Assembly (NCBI RefSeq): GCF_000189535.1
Contig: NC_015145.1
Coordinates: 2,356,001-2,420,000 of the forward strand
Direction of reading: 5' to 3'
DNA length: 64,000 nucleotides
Source of the DNA: Pseudarthrobacter phenanthrenivorans Sphe3
GTDB taxonomy: Bacteria; Actinomycetota; Actinomycetes; Actinomycetales; Micrococcaceae
In this document: positions 1 to 7,272 of the stretch, piece after piece
Layout of the letters: each line of letters starts with the position of its first letter
Numbering within the stretch: the first letter of the stretch is position 1
Position numbers and translations under genes: made by a program
The notes under the pieces: model-generated
Seen by the model: only the letters and a program-made list of their open reading frames with translations
Told to the model about the DNA's origin: nothing
Databases searched by the model: none

Positions 1-1
1 C

Positions 2-412
2 GACAGCGCCGATGTTTTGCTCACCATGCCGGGCTTCGGCCCCGTACTCGCAGCTACTTTTCTCGCGAACATCGGCGGCAACCTGGACGCGTTTGACTCA
101 GTCGACCGGCTCGCCAGCGTCGCGGGGCTGGCTCCCGTCCCGCGCGATTCCGGACGAATCAGCGGGAACCTGCACCGACCACGTCGCTTTAACCGCAGGC
201 TCCTGCGGACCTGTTACCTCGCCGCCCTCTCCAGCTTGAAGAACAGCGCGGCCTCAAGAACCTATTACGACCGGAAGCGCGGAGAAGGAAAGTCGCATAA
301 ACAGGCCCTCATCGCCCTCGCCAGACGTCGCATCAACGTCCTCTGGGCGATGCTCCGTGACCACACCATCTACCAGGAACCAATGCCACGCATCACCGCT
401 CAGGCGGCTTGA
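2..412 (+). CDS. IS110-family transposase, C-terminal part (cut by window edge)
   Basis: The frame is already open at base 2, so the gene starts outside the window. The visible part has the C-terminal half of an IS110/IS116/IS902 transposase: a helix-hairpin-helix-like stretch (LLTMPGFGPVLAA), then the Transposase_20 region with SVAGLAPVPRDSG and a basic RPRRFNRRLLRTCYLAA stretch, and a tail KQALIALARRRINVLWAML. IS110 enzymes combine an N-terminal RuvC-like DEDD domain (not seen here) with this C-terminal serine-containing domain. It directly abuts a broken IS30 transposase at about 427, so it probably inserted into, or deleted into, that element. Family assignment is firm; activity cannot be judged. 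Confidence 0.85.
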   Translation, partial: DSADVLLTMPGFGPVLAATFLANIGGNLDAFDSVDRLASVAGLAPVPRDSGRISGNLHRPRRFNRRLLRTCYLAALSSLKNSAASRTYYDRKRGEGKSHKQALIALARRRINVLWAMLRDHTIYQEPMPRITAQAA

Positions 413-426
413 CAGAAACATTGAGA

Positions 427-808
427 TTCCCAATGGCCGGGAACGGCACGGTCCTCGGCTTCTGCGGGGCGTTCGCTGATCAGTGTCTCGGGTGTGACGT
501 GTGCCCAGGTCTTGCGCCGCGACCGTTCCCGCGGTGCCCGCAATGCCCGGCCGGTCCGCAGGCACCAGACCAGCTCGCGCTTGAGCGCCCCGCGGCCCTC
601 GATGTAGAGCGACTGGTAAATGGCCTCGTGGCTGATGCGCATGGACTCATCATCCGGGAAGTCGACCTTCAGCCGGTTGCTGATCTGCTCTGGGCTCCAT
701 GCCGAGGACCACCCTCGGTGCTTGCGGTGTGGCTTGTTGATGCCGGTAAACCGTGGGGGCTCCGGCCCACGAATGACCTTCCCGTCAGGGGTCTTGATCT
801 GCCCTGTC
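427..808 (-). pseudogene. IS30-family transposase, internal fragment
   Basis: Reading leftward this encodes the middle of an IS30 transposase: PDGKVIRGPEPPRFTG, WSPEQISNRLKVDFPDDESMRISHEAIYQSLY, then RKTWAHVTPETLISERPAEAEDRAVPGHWE. WSPEQIS...ISHEAIYQSLY and PGHWE are characteristic of the family. The GHWE that should lead into the catalytic core (usually GHWEGDLI) is cut at about 427 where IS110 DNA begins. Upstream the frame is interrupted by an IS3-family insertion (809-2080) and resumes at 2081. Not functional. Confidence 0.85.
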
Positions 809-854
809 TGAGGTGTACTACTGATGTGAGACACAGTTTGAAAGGATTGTGCTC

Positions 855-1145
855 ATGTCTGCTCGACTTACCTATTCCGATGAGTTCAAGGCTGATGCCG
901 TTGAGCTCGTGGTTTCATCTGGGCGTTCACCCGCCTCTGTCGCTCCGGAGCTCGGCATTTCCGTTACCGCGTTGAAACGCTGGGTGCGACTGTCCCGTGA
1001 AGGGCAAACGGAGGGCGGCGGCAAACCGGATGATCCGGTGGATCCTGCGAAATACAAGGCTTTGGAGGCACGGCTGCGCGAGCTGGAGAGGGAGAACGAT
1101 TTCCTGAAAAAAGTTTCGGCGTTCTTCGCCAAAGAACAACGGTAG
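855..1145 (+). CDS. IS3-family transposase OrfA (copy 1)
   Basis: A 96-residue helix-turn-helix protein that binds the IS ends. It begins MSARLTYSDEFKADAVELV, the usual OrfA opening, has an HTH around residues 20-48 (SVAPELGISVTALKRWV) and a C-terminal leucine-zipper-like helix (EARLRELERENDFLKKV) for oligomerisation. ATG 855 is preferred over GTG 849 because AAAGGA at 841-846 is correctly spaced. OrfB is in the -1 frame. A run of six A plus G at 1107-1113 lies where IS3 elements usually shift, and the OrfB frame is open there, so an OrfAB fusion by -1 frameshift is likely but inferred. The heptamer is not in the canonical phase. Confidence 0.88.
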   Translation: MSARLTYSDEFKADAVELVVSSGRSPASVAPELGISVTALKRWVRLSREGQTEGGGKPDDPVDPAKYKALEARLRELERENDFLKKVSAFFAKEQR

Positions 1146-1150
1146 AGGAC

Positions 1151-2035
1151 TTGTACCGAGTTGTTCAGGAGAAGAACGTCGACTTCCCGGTGGCCTGGAT
1201 GTGCCGTCAGCTTGATCTCCCACGGGCCACGTATTACCGGTGGCTGGACGCCGCAGAAACCCCGACCGCGCTCCGTCGCCGGGAGCTGACCGATCAGGTG
1301 AAGACCGTCTTCGATTCCTCCGACGGGATCTTCGGCCACCGCATGGTCCACACCAAATTGGCCGCCGCCGGCATCGAGGTTTCAGTGGGTACCGTGGCCG
1401 GGATTATGGCCGAGAACGGGTGGGTCGCCAAGCGGATGCGCGCCTTCAAGCGCACCACCATCCCCTCAGATCCGGACAAGGTCTTCGCGGACCTCATCGG
1501 CCGGGACTTCACAGCAGAAGCACCCGGAACGCGCCTGGTCGGAGACATCACCTACCTGCGCACTGACGAGGGATGGCTCTACCTGGCCACCGTCATCGAC
1601 CTGTGCACCCGCATGGTCGTCGGCTGGGCTATGGCTGAACACATGCGCGCTTCGCTGGTCACCGGGGCCCTGACGATGGCCAGAGACCGCGGCCATTTGA
1701 GTCCCAACGCGATTTTCCACAGTGATCATGGAACGCAGTACACGTCACGCGAAATGGGCGCCTGGTGCGCCGGGAATAACATCCGCCAATCCATGGGCGC
1801 CACCGGGGTGTGCTGGGATAATGCCGTGGCGGAATCGCTGTTCTCATCGCTGAAAAACGAGTTTTACCATCACCACAGCTTCACCACCCGCCAGGACGCC
1901 AGACTGGCCACTATGCGCTACATCGAAGTGTTCTACAACCGCTGGCGGCCTCACACCAACAACGAAGGCCTGCCGCCGGCGACGGCTATGGCCAACTTCA
2001 CAACCAGAAACCAACAGCTTCCCGCTGCTGCCTGA
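1151..2035 (+). CDS. IS3-family transposase OrfB (copy 1), DDE integrase
   Basis: A 294-residue catalytic subunit. It has an HTH_21 region (LPRATYYRWLD...DGIFGHRMVHTKL) and an rve integrase core with the acidic triad: D in LVGDITYLRTDEG, D in FHSDHGTQYTS and E in DNAVAESLFSSLKNE. The tail (RYIEVFYNRWRPHTNNEGLPPATAM) is complete. The listed TTG start is only the first in-frame start; production as an OrfAB frameshift fusion is the family norm. It differs from the inverted copy at one residue (CRQLD here, CRQLG there), so one of the two moved recently. Confidence 0.92.
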   Translation: MYRVVQEKNVDFPVAWMCRQLDLPRATYYRWLDAAETPTALRRRELTDQVKTVFDSSDGIFGHRMVHTKLAAAGIEVSVGTVAGIMAENGWVAKRMRAFKRTTIPSDPDKVFADLIGRDFTAEAPGTRLVGDITYLRTDEGWLYLATVIDLCTRMVVGWAMAEHMRASLVTGALTMARDRGHLSPNAIFHSDHGTQYTSREMGAWCAGNNIRQSMGATGVCWDNAVAESLFSSLKNEFYHHHSFTTRQDARLATMRYIEVFYNRWRPHTNNEGLPPATAMANFTTRNQQLPAAA

Positions 2036-2080
2036 CCGAAAAGAAACTACGCGACTGTCTCACATCCTTGACACACCTCA

Positions 2081-2574
2081 GTCAGCCGCTCATGAACGTA
2101 GGCGTGCAACCGGGCATTGACGACGAGCTTTGCGGCCTTCGGTCGCTTAGCTGCCATGTCCGCCTTCCATTGCGCCACCGACGCTCGGTACTCCGGCTTC
2201 CCGCCGCGAGTCGCAGCGTTGCGGCGCAGCTCGCGCGACACCGTTCCGGGGTCACGCCCGACTTCACGGGCGATCTCGCGCACGCCGTTGCCCTGCGCCC
2301 GCAGCAACGCGATCTCCTCTCGCTCAGTGAATGACAGGTACCGGCCTGTCGGCTTGAACGTCAGATCGAACGGCGGCATACCGCCAGCATTGCGGAACCA
2401 CCGCTGACCGACCGCCGGCGCCACGCCGACTACGGCCGCTGCCTCGATGGGCAGTAGCCCCTTGGCGATCTCGACCCAGAACGCAGCCTCGACGTGACGC
2501 TGGAACTTCGGGTGACCGGGCGACCTCAGCTTGGGGCGCACCGCCCGATCCGCTGCTTGTTGACGACGAGCCAT
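2081..2574 (-). pseudogene. IS30-family transposase, N-terminal fragment
   Basis: Leftward reading frame starting at ATG 2574. It contains an N-terminal segment ending KGLLPIEAAAVVGVAPAVGQRWFRNAGGM, then the IS30 DNA-binding motif LSFTEREEIALLRAQGNGVREIAREVGRDPGTVSRELRRN, and KAAKLVVNARLHAYVHERLT. IS3 copy 1 interrupts it at 2080, and the reading continues at 808. The two pieces give the N-terminal half of the transposase, and the catalytic core is missing. The outer end of the element is the repeat at 2595-2614. Confidence 0.88.
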
Positions 2575-2594
2575 TCAACACCTCCAGATCGAGG

Positions 2595-2614
2595 TGTTGC
2601 GACGACCGGTTGAA
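2595..2614. repeat. IS30 terminal repeat (N-terminal end of the element)
   Basis: TGTTGCGACGACCGGTTGAA. It matches the sequence at 4499-4518 except for two adjacent bases, and each copy sits just outside an IS30 transposase fragment facing outward. One copy marks the start side of a transposase and the other the stop side, as expected for the inverted repeats of one IS30 type after rearrangement. Confidence 0.75.
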
Positions 2615-2621
2615 TCCGCCT

Positions 2622-2911
2622 TGACTGCCCGCATCGCTGTGACAGCGCAGATCGGCGTGATGCGTGCCTCGACTCCACCGGGCCATCTCGATCGCGTCGA
2701 GCACCATCTCGGTGCGCATGTGTGACGCGCACCTCCAGCCGACGATCATCCTGCTGAACACGTCGACGATGAAACAGACGTAAGCAACGCCAGCCCACGT
2801 CGGAACGAACGTCAGGTCGGTGACCCAGAGGCGGTTCGGGGCCGTCGCGGTGAACTCCCGGTTGACCAGATCCGGGTGCCTCGCGGTGGCCGGGTCGGGA
2901 GTCTCCAACAA
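2622..2911 (-). pseudogene. IS3-family OrfB fragment (catalytic core, first half)
   Basis: Leftward reading gives PDLVNREFTATAPNRLWVTDLTFV, CFIVDVFSRMIVGWRCASHMRTEMVLDAIEMA and CHSDAGSQ. This is the first half of an rve integrase core with the first two acidic residues (VTDLTF and CHSDAG). The frame is lost at about 2622, where it meets the IS30 end, and upstream at about 2912, where it meets an oppositely oriented IS30 fragment. It resembles the sub-group whose C-terminus is seen at 16710-16956, but is not provably the same copy. Confidence 0.8.
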
Positions 2912-2912
2912 A

Positions 2913-3138
2913 CTCAGGGCGCTTCAACGTTCGCTGACCTGGGATCGCGGGAAGGAGATGTCAGCGCACGCGCTTCTCACGCGGGAGATCGGGTTGCCAG
3001 TTTACTTCGCCGACGCGAAGAGCCCCTGGCAACGCGGCAGCAACGAACACCTCAACGGGCTGCTCAGGCAGTTTTTTCCAAAGGGCACCGATATCTCTCG
3101 CTGGACCTCCCGCGAACTCCAAGCCGTCGCCGACACGA
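2913..3138 (+). pseudogene. IS30-family transposase, C-terminal fragment (first part)
   Basis: Rightward reading gives RSLTWDRGKEMSAHALLT, then PVYFADAKSPWQRGSNEHLNGLLRQFFPKGTDIS and SRELQAVADTM. This is the end of the IS30 catalytic domain: WDRGKEM carries the second Asp and SPWQRGSNEHLNGLLRQ the final Glu. It is interrupted at 3138 by IS3 copy 2, and the frame resumes after 4410. The segment linking it to the N-terminal half (between GHWE and RSLTW) is absent from the window. Confidence 0.85.
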
Positions 3139-3183
3139 TGAGGTGTGTCAAGGATGTGAGACAGTCGCGTAGTTTCTTTTCGG

Positions 3184-4068
3184 TCAGGCAGCAGCGGGAA
3201 GCTGTTGGTTTCTGGTTGTGAAGTTGGCCATAGCCGTCGCCGGCGGCAGGCCTTCGTTGTTGGTGTGAGGCCGCCAGCGGTTGTAGAACACTTCGATGTA
3301 GCGCATAGTGGCCAGTCTGGCGTCCTGGCGGGTGGTGAAGCTGTGGTGATGGTAAAACTCGTTTTTCAGCGATGAGAACAGCGATTCCGCCACGGCATTA
3401 TCCCAGCACACCCCGGTGGCGCCCATGGATTGGCGGATGTTATTCCCGGCGCACCAGGCGCCCATTTCGCGTGACGTGTACTGCGTTCCATGATCACTGT
3501 GGAAAATCGCGTTGGGACTCAAATGGCCGCGGTCTCTGGCCATCGTCAGGGCCCCGGTGACCAGCGAAGCGCGCATGTGTTCAGCCATAGCCCAGCCGAC
3601 GACCATGCGGGTGCACAGGTCGATGACGGTGGCCAGGTAGAGCCATCCCTCGTCAGTGCGCAGGTAGGTGATGTCTCCGACCAGGCGCGTTCCGGGTGCT
3701 TCTGCTGTGAAGTCCCGGCCGATGAGGTCCGCGAAGACCTTGTCCGGATCTGAGGGGATGGTGGTGCGCTTGAAGGCGCGCATCCGCTTGGCGACCCACC
3801 CGTTCTCGGCCATAATCCCGGCCACGGTACCCACTGAAACCTCGATGCCGGCGGCGGCCAATTTGGTGTGGACCATGCGGTGGCCGAAGATCCCGTCGGA
3901 GGAATCGAAGACGGTCTTCACCTGATCGGTCAGCTCCCGGCGACGGAGCGCGGTCGGGGTTTCTGCGGCGTCCAGCCACCGGTAATACGTGGCCCGTGGG
4001 AGACCAAGCTGACGGCACATCCAGGCCACCGGGAAGTCGACGTTCTTCTCCTGAACAACTCGGTACAA
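3184..4068 (-). CDS. IS3-family transposase OrfB (copy 2)
   Basis: A 294-residue DDE integrase, identical to the copy at 1151-2035 except for Gly in place of Asp in CRQLGLPRATYYRW. Catalytic residues are present (GDITYLRTDEG, HSDHGTQYTS, AVAESLFSSLKNE). It lies in the -1 frame relative to its OrfA, with the same A6G run in the overlap zone. It should be functional if the frameshift works. The inserted element splits the C-terminal part of an IS30 transposase. Confidence 0.92.
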   Translation of the reverse strand: MYRVVQEKNVDFPVAWMCRQLGLPRATYYRWLDAAETPTALRRRELTDQVKTVFDSSDGIFGHRMVHTKLAAAGIEVSVGTVAGIMAENGWVAKRMRAFKRTTIPSDPDKVFADLIGRDFTAEAPGTRLVGDITYLRTDEGWLYLATVIDLCTRMVVGWAMAEHMRASLVTGALTMARDRGHLSPNAIFHSDHGTQYTSREMGAWCAGNNIRQSMGATGVCWDNAVAESLFSSLKNEFYHHHSFTTRQDARLATMRYIEVFYNRWRPHTNNEGLPPATAMANFTTRNQQLPAAA

Positions 4069-4073
4069 GTCCT

Positions 4074-4364
4074 CTACCGTTGTTCTTTGGCGAAGAACGC
4101 CGAAACTTTTTTCAGGAAATCGTTCTCCCTCTCCAGCTCGCGCAGCCGTGCCTCCAAAGCCTTGTATTTCGCAGGATCCACCGGATCATCCGGTTTGCCG
4201 CCGCCCTCCGTTTGCCCTTCACGGGACAGTCGCACCCAGCGTTTCAACGCGGTAACGGAAATGCCGAGCTCCGGAGCGACAGAGGCGGGTGAACGCCCAG
4301 ATGAAACCACGAGCTCAACGGCATCAGCCTTGAACTCATCGGAATAGGTAAGTCGAGCAGACAT
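4074..4364 (-). CDS. IS3-family transposase OrfA (copy 2)
   Basis: A 96-residue HTH protein identical in sequence to the OrfA of copy 1. It opens MSARLTYSDEFKADAVEL, with the HTH at about residues 20-48 and a coiled-coil C-terminus. ATG 4364 is preceded by the same AAAGGA ribosome-binding site; GTG 4370 is an alternative. It is transcribed leftward into OrfB with a 5-base gap and a likely -1 frameshift. Confidence 0.88.
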   Translation of the reverse strand: MSARLTYSDEFKADAVELVVSSGRSPASVAPELGISVTALKRWVRLSREGQTEGGGKPDDPVDPAKYKALEARLRELERENDFLKKVSAFFAKEQR

Positions 4365-4410
4365 GAGCACAATCCTTTCAAACTGTGTCTCACATCAGTA
4401 GTACACCTCA

Positions 4411-4517
4411 CGATGAACAACCGGTCGCGCGGAATCCTGGGCTGGCGCACTCCTGCGGAAGCCTTCGCCGATCAGCTACGCTCATCGCGAGAAACAACTG
4501 TTGCTTCGACCGGTTGA
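4411..4517 (+). pseudogene. IS30-family transposase, C-terminal end
   Basis: Continues the frame broken at 3138. After the duplicated CGA the reading is TMNNRSRGILGWRTPAEAFADQL, ending with a stop at 4515-4517. NNRPRKTLGWRTPAE.. is the normal ending of IS30 transposases. The stop codon lies inside the terminal repeat at 4499-4518, which is common in compact elements. Confidence 0.82.
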
Positions 4518-4518
4518 A
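4499..4518. repeat. IS30 terminal repeat (C-terminal end of the element)
   Basis: TGTTGCTTCGACCGGTTGAA, differing from 2595-2614 by two adjacent bases. Immediately outside it another IS3-type reading frame begins, so the IS30 element had inserted into that older IS. Confidence 0.75.
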
Positions 4519-4818
4519 TACGGCCAGTTTCGTTCACGGCGCTTCGTCCACGAACTCAGCGCCGCTGGACTCACCGGATCGATGGGACGGTTCGGGGCAG
4601 CAGGCGACAACGCCGCTATGGAGTCCTTCTTCGCACTACTCCAGAAGAACCTCCTGAACCAGCACCGATGGGCAACTCGCCAGCAGCTCCGCCTGGCGAT
4701 CGTGTCCTGGATCGAGGCGACCTATCACCGACGCAGGAGACAGCGAGCGTTGGGCCGTTTGACTCCGATCGAATTCGAGACCATCATGCTGACCACACCG
4801 GCCGCACTCGCGGTCTAA
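4519..4818 (+). pseudogene. IS3-family OrfB C-terminal fragment
   Basis: Reading from the IS30 end gives GQFRSRRFVHELSAAGLTGSM, GAAGDNAAMESFFALLQKNLLNQ and WIEATYHRRRRQRALGRLTPIEFE, stopping at 4816-4818. This is the last third of an IS3-family integrase with the final catalytic Glu (AAMESFFALLQ). The N-terminal two thirds are not next to it; the fragment at 2622-2911 belongs to a different IS3 sub-group. Confidence 0.82.
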
Positions 4819-5794
4819 CCCGAGGAGTCACCAAGACCTTCAGCAGTCCCTTCGGGCATGCTGGCGCTGGCGGTGCACTCGGGTTCGGTGACGCCAAACA
4901 CGCGGTCGGGTTCGCCTACGTACAGAATCAGCTTTCCGGATCGCTGGTGGGAGAGCCGCGAACCGCTGGCCTTATTGCAGGCCTACGCGCGTTACTTGAC
5001 CGCTGACATGAGCCTCGATCCGCCGATCCGCTCGGGGTGAGCGGCTGAACTCGATTTGAGTCGCTTCTTCGCGGGGCGCAGACGTGACCATCGTCGGGCC
5101 TCGCTGCCCGCAGTGTTCCACTTGCTTCTGGTTGCGCCGATGCTGGCTGGGTGGTCAGACGGTGGCTGCTCGCGGGGGTCCGCAGTTCGCGTCGCCGTTG
5201 AGTCGCCAAGTGCGTGGTGATCTCCAACCGACCACGAGCCTGTTCCGAAGGTCCGCCATGCGCTTCGAAACGGCGAGGTCGAAGGTGCGGAGTATGCCGT
5301 CATTCGAGATCTCGCCACGGTTCTCCACCGCCGACCAGAGCCGGGCTCGGTCGCTCAGTCGCCGCCTTCGGGGACGAAGACAACCCAGATTGGCGGCGGG
5401 AATCTCCCCGTGGGTTCGACGATGCTATTCGCATCATCCGCGTGGAATGGGACTCCCATCAGAACAAGTAGGAGACTTGCGGCACAAGGATAAACTTTGG
5501 CACTGTTCTCGAAACCCTAGGCTTACGAGACGTCTCATCTGCCTGAGTGTTGAGGGCTTCGGACATTGACATAGTTCGCGAGTTTCCCAGGCTCGGCGAT
5601 TCTCGCAACTATGTCTCGCAAGTGATTGACTAGATACGAGTACTCACCCTTAGCCTCGATCCACCGATGAGCCTTCGGCGGGTGGCGTCGGCGTGATGGG
5701 CGCGGCGTGATCGGCTGCGGGCAGGGGTGAGTTCCGGGCGTCTCATCCCGGTTGTCCACTTCGTTCTCGGTCGTGCCGCTGGTGGCGGCGGTGG
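4819..5794. other. No recognisable gene; remnant DNA left of the IS1380 element
   Basis: Several open frames of 60-160 codons cross this stretch on both strands, but they overlap each other and show no domain I recognise. Composition is somewhat less GC-rich around 5440-5600. The stretch probably contains decayed mobile-element DNA and, at its right edge, the non-coding end of the IS1380 element. A short sequence, TTTCCCAGGCTCGG at about 5583, resembles the inverse of TTTCCCGAGTCTGAG near 7220-7234 and could mark the IS ends, but the match is imperfect. Confidence 0.4.
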
Positions 5795-7204
5795 TCAGCT
5801 GGCCGCGGCCGGTGGTGGTGGTGCGTGCGTCGCGGTGAAGAGTCGGTCGAACGCGGTCTGCCAGGGCCAGGCGTCCGGCAGGTGCAGGATGATGCGGCGC
5901 GCCGTCCGTGCCAGTCGTGCCGGCACTGAGATGAGGGTGCGGCGAATCGTCGCGGTCGTTGCCCGGGCGAGCCGCCCGCCTCGGTCGGCGATGAGTCCAG
6001 CGGCGCGAGTGAGGTTGAATGCGATCACGGCGAGGACGAGCCATGCGCTGTTCGCGGTGAACACTCCCGAGGGCAGGTGAGCGAGCGGGCCCGCCTTCAG
6101 GTCGGCGTGAACTTGCTCGATGATCGCGTGCCCGCGGTGGGTCTTGTCCGCCGCGACGGTTCCCATTGTCTGCTTGTCGGTGGTGGTGAAGAACGCGTGG
6201 TGCCGGTAGCTGTCGAACAAGGTCGGCTGCTCGACCTGCTTGGGGTTCAGGTCTGGGATCCGTCGGACCACCAGTCGTCCTTCAACCCGTTCGGCGATCT
6301 TCCGGGAACGGAACGCGACGAAGGGCACCTCGGCGACCTCGGCCTTCGAGATCCACCGGCCCGTGACCTCGTCACGGATCGCGTTCGGGTACTCGATCGT
6401 CTCCCACCCGTCCTCGGGGATCGTCGCGATCGCCGTCTTCACCGCGGGGTCCATCCGAACGGTGACGGACACGTCCGCGCCGGCCTTGATCGCGGTGCCG
6501 ATGGTGGCGTGGCCGTAGAACGCGGAGTCCGCCCGCAGCAACGGCCGAACACTGCTGCCCAGGTCCATGCGGCGAAGCGTGGCGAGGGTGTCGGCGACGA
6601 TCCTGGCCGCGCCTTTCGGGGAACCGCTCTTCCCCTGCCGCAACCGCTGGGCGAGGATCACCGGCGCTGAGGTCGTCGTCGACGCTGTCGCGACGAGGGC
6701 GTTGAGGCCGCGGACGCCGGAGTACCCGAACGACGCTCCCTGCTTCTGGTACCCGTGGACCTCGATGATCGTGTCGTCCACGTCGACCATCACCCGCTCA
6801 CCGTCCCGGATCTGCAGCAGCGGCGCGGCCGATGCGAGGTTCACCAGCGTCCGTGAGGCGACGGCATCGAGCTGGCGGACGTGCCCGAACCGGAACTCCC
6901 GCAGGAACGAGCCCAGCGTCGACGGTGCATACGTCCGATCGAACAACCGGCCCATCCCGCCATGACGCAGCAGATTCATGTCGTCGATCGAGTCCGCGCC
7001 AGCGAGCATCCCCGCGACCAGCGCCATCACCTTGCCGCCGGCGTTCGCACCCTTGTCCGTCGGGACGCTCAATCGCGACTGCGCGAGCTCATCAAGCCCC
7101 GCAGAACGGGCAAGACGGAGCATCGGGACCAGCCCCGCGACCGACACGAGATTCGGATCATCGAACACAGCCGACACGGCAACGGGAGCATGCTTGAATT
7201 GCAC
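5795..7204 (-). CDS. IS1380-family transposase
   Basis: 469 residues, full length for the family. The N-terminus has LVSVAGLVPMLRLARSAGLDELA and GMLAGADSIDDMNLLRHGGM, followed by the DDE core: D in MVDVDDTIIEVHG, D in LLRADSAFYG, and a late Glu region around HAIIEQVHADLKAGPLAHLPSG. It ends AFDRLFTATHAPPPPAAAS. It acts alone as a cut-and-paste DDE transposase. No frameshift is visible, so the gene looks intact. It sits between decayed DNA and another IS3 element, with no cargo attached. The exact IS boundaries are not resolved. Confidence 0.93.
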   Translation of the reverse strand: MQFKHAPVAVSAVFDDPNLVSVAGLVPMLRLARSAGLDELAQSRLSVPTDKGANAGGKVMALVAGMLAGADSIDDMNLLRHGGMGRLFDRTYAPSTLGSFLREFRFGHVRQLDAVASRTLVNLASAAPLLQIRDGERVMVDVDDTIIEVHGYQKQGASFGYSGVRGLNALVATASTTTSAPVILAQRLRQGKSGSPKGAARIVADTLATLRRMDLGSSVRPLLRADSAFYGHATIGTAIKAGADVSVTVRMDPAVKTAIATIPEDGWETIEYPNAIRDEVTGRWISKAEVAEVPFVAFRSRKIAERVEGRLVVRRIPDLNPKQVEQPTLFDSYRHHAFFTTTDKQTMGTVAADKTHRGHAIIEQVHADLKAGPLAHLPSGVFTANSAWLVLAVIAFNLTRAAGLIADRGGRLARATTATIRRTLISVPARLARTARRIILHLPDAWPWQTAFDRLFTATHAPPPPAAAS

Positions 7205-7272
7205 CTACGAGATGCCTCTCAGACTCGGGAAATAGGACCCGGAAGGTGTCAAGCCGGTTGAGACACGTCTCG

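Larger units (their letters stand above)
809..2080 (+). mobile_element. IS3-family insertion sequence, copy 1 (complete)
   Basis: Complete 1272-bp element. The left end reads TGAGGTGTACTACTGATGTG and the reverse complement of the right end reads TGAGGTGTGTCAAGGATGTG, giving imperfect terminal inverted repeats that continue with AGACA. The element is flanked by GTC at 806-808 and GTC at 2081-2083, a 3-bp target duplication typical of IS3. It carries orfA and orfB and interrupts an IS30 transposase. An inverted copy of the same length lies at 3139-4410. Confidence 0.93.
3139..4410 (-). mobile_element. IS3-family insertion sequence, copy 2 (complete, inverted)
   Basis: 1272 bp, the same element as 809-2080 in the opposite direction. 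The flanking trinucleotides are CGA at 3136-3138 and CGA at 4411-4413, so this was an independent insertion with its own 3-bp target duplication. Because each copy keeps its own matching pair, the region between them has not been flipped by simple recombination between the copies. Confidence 0.93.

Noticed and set aside
2622..4818. Reading the two IS3 OrfB fragments (2622-2911 and 4519-4818) as halves of one gene split by IS30
   Set aside because: The expected sequence after CHSDAGSQ does not match GQFRSRRF; the two belong to different IS3 sub-groups.
5084..5569. Open frame of 161 codons and overlapping frames on both strands in the remnant DNA
   Set aside because: No domain, no ribosome-binding site, Arg/Ser-rich translation typical of shadow frames in high-GC DNA.
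5580..7240. Exact IS1380 ends from TTTCCCAGGCTCGG and TTTCCCGAGTCTGAG
   Set aside because: The match is imperfect and no target duplication was found, so the ends are left unresolved.
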